From IMG/VR virus record IMGVR_UViG_3300043539_000411, positions 1 through 24,335 of that record: a stretch of DNA of 24,335 bases. One strand, given 5' to 3'. The stretch is from a virus. Of this stretch, positions 21,537-24,335 are shown piece by piece (position 1 is the first letter of the stretch; each line of letters opens with the position of its first letter). Below the pieces are notes generated by a model, which was not told the DNA's origin, did not search any database, and worked only from the letters and a program-made list of their open reading frames with translations. Both the position numbers and the translations under genes were made by a program.

Positions 21537-21996
21537 AGTACGTGATTTTATCAATGCACAAAGTGATGCAACTAAAATTTACATTGGTGGTGACAGCACA
21601 CGTTTTCGTCTAAACGGTCAATGGCATGCAGAATACACCTTGGCTATTGTAGTACACATTGACGGTAAACACGGCTGTAAAATATTTGGTGAAAGTTCAA
21701 CAGAAGTAGACTACGACCAAAAACGTAATCGTCCGAGTATGCGCCTAATGAACGAAGTGTACAAAATTTCAGAACTGTACTTGAAACTACACGAAGTATT
21801 AGAAGGTCGTGATGTTGCTGTACACTTAGACATCAACCCAAACGAAGAACATGGTAGTAGCTGTGTTGTAACACAAGCAATAGGTTACATTCGCGGTACT
21901 TGTAATGTTATCCCAATGGTTAAACCAAATGCTTGGTGCGCAAGTTATGCCGCTGATAGACTGCATCATGTGCTTAAAACACAAAAGGCAGCTTGA
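21514..21996 (+). CDS. RNase H-like DUF458 (YkuK-type) protein (160 aa)
   Basis: Predicted RNase H-fold protein. IYIGGDSTR (N-terminal strand with Asp), EYTLAIVVHIDG, DYDQKRNRPSMRLMNEV, DVAVHLDINPNEEHGSS (second Asp), and KPNAWCASYAADRLHHV at the end follow the YkuK/DUF458 pattern of conserved acidic residues. ATG 21514 is preferred over the GTG at 21502; both are in frame. Activity on RNA/DNA hybrids is plausible but not shown for the family. It overlaps the preceding gene. A weak hairpin CAGCT/AGCTG after its stop overlaps the next promoter. Confidence 0.8.
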   Translation: MKKLNFNEVRDFINAQSDATKIYIGGDSTRFRLNGQWHAEYTLAIVVHIDGKHGCKIFGESSTEVDYDQKRNRPSMRLMNEVYKISELYLKLHEVLEGRDVAVHLDINPNEEHGSSCVVTQAIGYIRGTCNVIPMVKPNAWCASYAADRLHHVLKTQKAA

Positions 21997-22021
21997 CAAA
22001 TTAGCTGTTTGGTAGTATAAT
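21993..22021 (+). promoter_or_regulatory. Consensus sigma70 promoter of the phosphoesterase gene
   Basis: TTGACA, 17-nt spacer, TATAAT; the -35 overlaps the stop of the DUF458 gene. Confidence 0.92.
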
Positions 22022-22045
22022 ACACAATCAACTAAGGAGAGCGAC

Positions 22046-22924
22046 GTGCGTTTAGCAATAGCATCAGATATACATTTGGAGTTTGGCAGTATAGAGCTGA
22101 CCAATGACTCTGATGCCGATGTGCTTATTTTGGCTGGTGATATCTGTATGGCTCGTGACTTTGAAATCACCGAGACTAAACGAGCAGAACGTTACTTTGC
22201 TTTCTTTGAACAAGTATCAAACGAGTTTGCTAAAGTCATTTACATCTTGGGTAATCACGAACACTACAACGGTGACTTTGCTTATAGCTATGGCATACTT
22301 AAACGTCACCTAGCTAAGTTTCCTAACATACAGGTCATGGACAAGGAAACACTTGAATTAGAGGATGTTACCTTTGTCTGTGCTACTATGTGGACCAGTA
22401 TGAACGATGAGGATCCTGTTACTCTACACGCTGTTAAAGACATGATGAATGACTTTCGCAATGTAAAGAACAGTAACAGAATGATATCACGTACAGTTCC
22501 ATTGTATGATGATGGTGAGTATAACGTGGACCGTAAGGTTATTGGGCATAAGGTCAAAGAAGAACCATCTAAGTTTAGTCCACAGGACAGCGTCGATGAT
22601 CACAAGCAGGCCTTGGACTATATTAACCATGTGTTGATGAATGATGACACTAAGAAATATGTAGTAGTTTCGCATCATACACCTAGCTGGCAGAGCTGTG
22701 CACCTAAATGGTTAGGTGATCGTGATATGAACGGTGCGTTCCATACTGAACTTGGTGACTTCATAGCCTATCGCCCGCAGATTAAGTTATGGGTACACGG
22801 GCACACACATGATGACTTTGACTATGCTATAGGCGAAACACGTGTAGTATGTAACCCACGCGGTTATATAGGACATGAAAGTCGAGCTGATAACTTTGAG
22901 TTAATGTATGTTGACATTACATAA
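22046..22924 (+). CDS. Calcineurin-like metallophosphoesterase (292 aa, GTG start)
   Basis: Binuclear metal phosphoesterase. All signature blocks are present: SDIHLE (D8, H10), AGDI (D32), GNHEHY (N70, H71), VSHHTPSW (H210/H211) and VHGHTHDD (251-257). NPRGY near the C-terminus is typical of the family. GTG start with an excellent Shine-Dalgarno (AAGGAGAG) 8 nt upstream; it has its own sigma70 promoter. The substrate could be a nucleotide, cyclic nucleotide or nucleic-acid end; sequence alone does not decide. Many T4-like marine phages carry such a gene. It is followed 21 nt later by a small gene with a promoter inside this gene's 3' end. Confidence 0.93.
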   Translation: MRLAIASDIHLEFGSIELTNDSDADVLILAGDICMARDFEITETKRAERYFAFFEQVSNEFAKVIYILGNHEHYNGDFAYSYGILKRHLAKFPNIQVMDKETLELEDVTFVCATMWTSMNDEDPVTLHAVKDMMNDFRNVKNSNRMISRTVPLYDDGEYNVDRKVIGHKVKEEPSKFSPQDSVDDHKQALDYINHVLMNDDTKKYVVVSHHTPSWQSCAPKWLGDRDMNGAFHTELGDFIAYRPQIKLWVHGHTHDDFDYAIGETRVVCNPRGYIGHESRADNFELMYVDIT

Positions 22925-22939
22925 AATAGGCAGTATACT
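22911..22939 (+). promoter_or_regulatory. sigma70 promoter predicting a leaderless mRNA
   Basis: TTGACA, 17-nt spacer, TATACT. The -35 lies inside the phosphoesterase ORF. A start 7 nt after the -10 falls on ATG 22946, and no Shine-Dalgarno is present. Confidence 0.8.
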
Positions 22940-22945
22940 AATTAT

Positions 22946-23185
22946 ATGAACTACACACTTGAACAAATTATAGAACTAGCAAAAGAAGTAGAAACAACTG
23001 ATGCTATAGATTGGGATAACTTACCGTTGAATAAAGATAGTATATATCAACTGGTAGGAAGTCAAGCATACGAACTATATCAGCAATACGTCAATGCACA
23101 AGATGGTGAAGCAATTATAGTAGCAACAATCACTAAACTGTTAGTAGAAAATTTTGTACTAAATCTCAAAGTTGAATCACGATAA
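22946..23185 (+). CDS. Small acidic phage protein (79 aa)
   Basis: MNYTLEQIIELAKEVET, then DWDNLPLNKDSIYQLVGSQAYELYQQY, then IIVATITKLLVENFVLNLK. All-helical, acidic, no catalytic motif; the composition and layout resemble an unnamed family of T4-like marine phages. It begins right at the predicted transcription start of the promoter at 22911. Function unknown. A 12-nt gap separates it from the next gene. Confidence 0.75.
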   Translation: MNYTLEQIIELAKEVETTDAIDWDNLPLNKDSIYQLVGSQAYELYQQYVNAQDGEAIIVATITKLLVENFVLNLKVESR

Positions 23186-23197
23186 GGAGCAATACAC

Positions 23198-23398
23198 ATG
23201 GCTAAAACAAACGCAGGTTTTAAATTAGGTAAGATGGTTAAATTAACACTAGCAACAATCTTAGATAAAACCGAACGCAGGATCTATTTGAAAGCAATGG
23301 TCAGCGCACAGCAATCATATATGGAATCAAAAAACAAAAAGTTCTCCGAGTTACGCTCAACACCAGCTAACGGTGGTCAAGCACGTCAACCTAGTTAA
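23198..23398 (+). CDS. Small basic phage protein (66 aa)
   Basis: Shine-Dalgarno AAGGAG 8 nt before ATG. Starts MAKTNAGFKLGKMVKLTLATILDKTERR and ends with a Gly/Gln/Arg-rich tail (GGQARQPS). Basic; part of the 22946-23398 two-gene transcript. Similar in size and basic character to the 53-aa gene at 19249. No known function. A terminator follows. Confidence 0.78.
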   Translation: MAKTNAGFKLGKMVKLTLATILDKTERRIYLKAMVSAQQSYMESKNKKFSELRSTPANGGQARQPS

Positions 23399-23409
23399 TT
23401 GAATCAAAT

Positions 23410-23453
23410 AAGGCAGAAACTTGTTAATTTTGGCAAGTTTTTCTGCCTTTTCT
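23410..23453 (+). terminator. Rho-independent terminator
   Basis: Stem AAGGCAG...CTTG / CAAG...CTGCCTT with a small bulge (three A opposite five T), loop about 10 nt, then TTTTCTC. It ends directly before the -35 of the next promoter. Confidence 0.82.
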
Positions 23454-23454
23454 C

Positions 23455-23484
23455 TTGACTAACGTATCAAAACAATGTTATAAT
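23455..23484 (+). promoter_or_regulatory. sigma70 promoter with TG extension
   Basis: TTGACT, 18-nt spacer, TATAAT in the context TGTTATAATAGT, identical to that at 17599 and 20939. Confidence 0.88.
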
Positions 23485-23526
23485 AGTAAAATAAGAGTTT
23501 ATCTTAAATTAACTGGAGTACACATT

Positions 23527-23682
23527 ATGTTTGAATCAATCGAAATTCGTAAAGTAGCAAACGGTTTTATTGTAATTTTAAATACAGAAGAAGATGCTAA
23601 AGAGTTTGTATTTGACACAAGCCGCAAAGCAGTTAAATTCATTCGTGAATATGTAGAAGGCAAAGTATCACAACCAGCATAA
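23527..23682 (+). CDS. Small phage protein (51 aa), MFESIEIRKVANGFIV type
   Basis: Start set at ATG 23527 (MFESIEIRKVANGFIV); an in-frame upstream ATG at 23455 overlaps the promoter and is rejected. I recall a similar small family in marine and cyanobacterial T4-like phages (beta-rich N-terminus, then a helix with KFIREYVEG). Acidic C-terminal helix. It has its own promoter. Function unknown. Confidence 0.85.
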   Translation: MFESIEIRKVANGFIVILNTEEDAKEFVFDTSRKAVKFIREYVEGKVSQPA

Positions 23683-23704
23683 TTTTAGTTGCGTAATTGG
23701 CTAA

Positions 23705-23712
23705 AATAAATA
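23705..23712 (+). promoter_or_regulatory. T4-late-type box AATAAATA upstream of the dehydratase gene
   Basis: AATAAATA followed by CTG, 39 nt before ATG 23752, leaving room for a conventional leader with AAGGAA. Confidence 0.5.
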
Positions 23713-23751
23713 CTGTATAGTAGTAACATTCAATTAACAAGGAACACTTCA

Positions 23752-24335
23752 ATGTCAAAAACCGTGCTGGTAACAGGTGGTGCAGGCTTCATCGCACATC
23801 ACGTTATCGAAAACTTACTTAAAAATACAGATTGGAATATTGTCAGCTTAGACCGCTTAGACTTTTCGGGCAACTTAAACCGATTAGCTGATATGATGTC
23901 AGACTTTGACGTAGAAACACGTAAGCGTGTTAAAGTTGTATTCCATGATCTACGTGCAGAATTAAATCCAATGGTGGCTCGTGACATTGGTGATGTAAAC
24001 TATGTTCTACACTTAGCCGCAGGATCACACGTTGATCGCAGTATTGAGTTTCCGATGGAGTTTGTTTGGGACAATGTAGTTGGCACAGGTCACATCTTAG
24101 AGTTCGCACGTAAACTACCTAACTTAGAACGTTTTATCTACTTCTCAACAGATGAAGTATTTGGTCCAGCACCAAATGGTGTTAACTACGGTGAGCGTGA
24201 TCGTTACAACAGTGGCAATCCTTATTCAGCTACCAAAGCTGGCGGCGAAGAACTAGCAGTAGCGTTTGAAAATACCTACGGGCTACCAATTTATATTACA
24301 CATACAATGAACGTGTTTGGCCAACGTCAACACCC
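23752..24335 (+). CDS. NAD-dependent NDP-sugar 4,6-dehydratase/epimerase (partial, runs off the window)
   Basis: Extended SDR enzyme; 194 codons are visible. LVTGGAGFIAHH (NAD loop, Gly-rich), SLDRL (Asp that binds ribose), LHLAAGSHVDRS, YFSTDEVFG and NPYSATKAGGEEL (YxxxK) are present. The STDEVFG block, with Thr-Asp-Glu in the active site, is typical of RmlB-type dTDP-glucose 4,6-dehydratases rather than simple 4-epimerases. It provides deoxysugar precursors, matching the glycosyltransferase-like genes in this window. Shine-Dalgarno AAGGAA precedes the ATG. The C-terminal sugar-binding part is beyond the window, so the substrate cannot be assigned. Confidence 0.9.
   Translation, partial: MSKTVLVTGGAGFIAHHVIENLLKNTDWNIVSLDRLDFSGNLNRLADMMSDFDVETRKRVKVVFHDLRAELNPMVARDIGDVNYVLHLAAGSHVDRSIEFPMEFVWDNVVGTGHILEFARKLPNLERFIYFSTDEVFGPAPNGVNYGERDRYNSGNPYSATKAGGEELAVAFENTYGLPIYITHTMNVFGQRQH

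Noticed and set aside
1-24335. CRISPR array, insertion sequence, integrase or attachment site
   Set aside because: No regularly spaced repeats, transposase motifs or integrase-type motifs were seen on either strand.

Overview
The window looks like part of a T4-like tailed phage genome (Caudoviricetes, contractile-tail lineage) of the marine/aquatic type. The anchors are a T4-type large terminase (gp17), gp32 single-strand binding protein, and UvsX and UvsY. Nearly all genes are on the + strand, packed with ATGA/TAATG or 8-20 nt overlaps. DNA is AT-rich, nine tRNA genes encode their own CCA, and both sigma70-type promoters and T4-late-type ATAAATA boxes are visible. No photosynthesis genes occur, so a heterotrophic Gram-negative host is a reasonable guess, but the host cannot be read from the sequence.

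Layout. (1) 1-6,600: packaging/virion block: a 517-aa acidic protein, four small proteins, TerL and a 717-aa acidic protein, ending in a strong terminator. Several begin with a peptide resembling the T4 capsid-targeting sequence and carry prohead-protease-like [LIV]xE sites. (2) 6,640-8,470: TEK-motif glycosyltransferase-like gene coupled to an SGNH-hydrolase-like gene. (3) 8,480-9,658: gp32 with an early-type and a late-type promoter and its own terminator. (4) 9,665-12,878: four overlapping AT-rich cargo genes (SDR, two P-loop-like proteins, a second TEK protein). (5) 12,921-16,602: uvsX, a small protein, uvsY, a small protein, a methyltransferase and a cytidylyltransferase/mannose-6-P-isomerase-type fusion. 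(6) 16,613-17,596: a CTS-tagged protein with a PD-(D/E)xK-like core. (7) 17,599-21,245: early-type region with an RNA polymerase omega homologue, nine tRNAs, three very small genes, a third TEK protein, and about 800 nt of hairpin-rich non-coding DNA. (8) 21,273-24,335: RNase H-like DUF458 protein, metallophosphoesterase, small conserved proteins and a truncated NDP-sugar dehydratase.

How it fits together. gp32, UvsX and UvsY form the recombination-replication core. Glycosyltransferase-like, sugar-nucleotide, methyltransferase, SDR, SGNH and dehydratase genes suggest a phage-encoded glycan pathway scattered among the core genes. The omega homologue and the tRNA set, including an initiator tRNA, a probable lysidine-type Ile tRNA and an unusual Ser(ACT), point to adjustment of host transcription and translation.

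The most notable observations are: ATAAATA late boxes placed so that transcription would begin at the start codon (leaderless mRNAs) for four virion/cargo genes; a CTS-tagged nuclease-like protein that could be packaged and injected; a phage omega subunit; a tRNA-Ser with A34; and the structured RNA segments inside the tRNA island.
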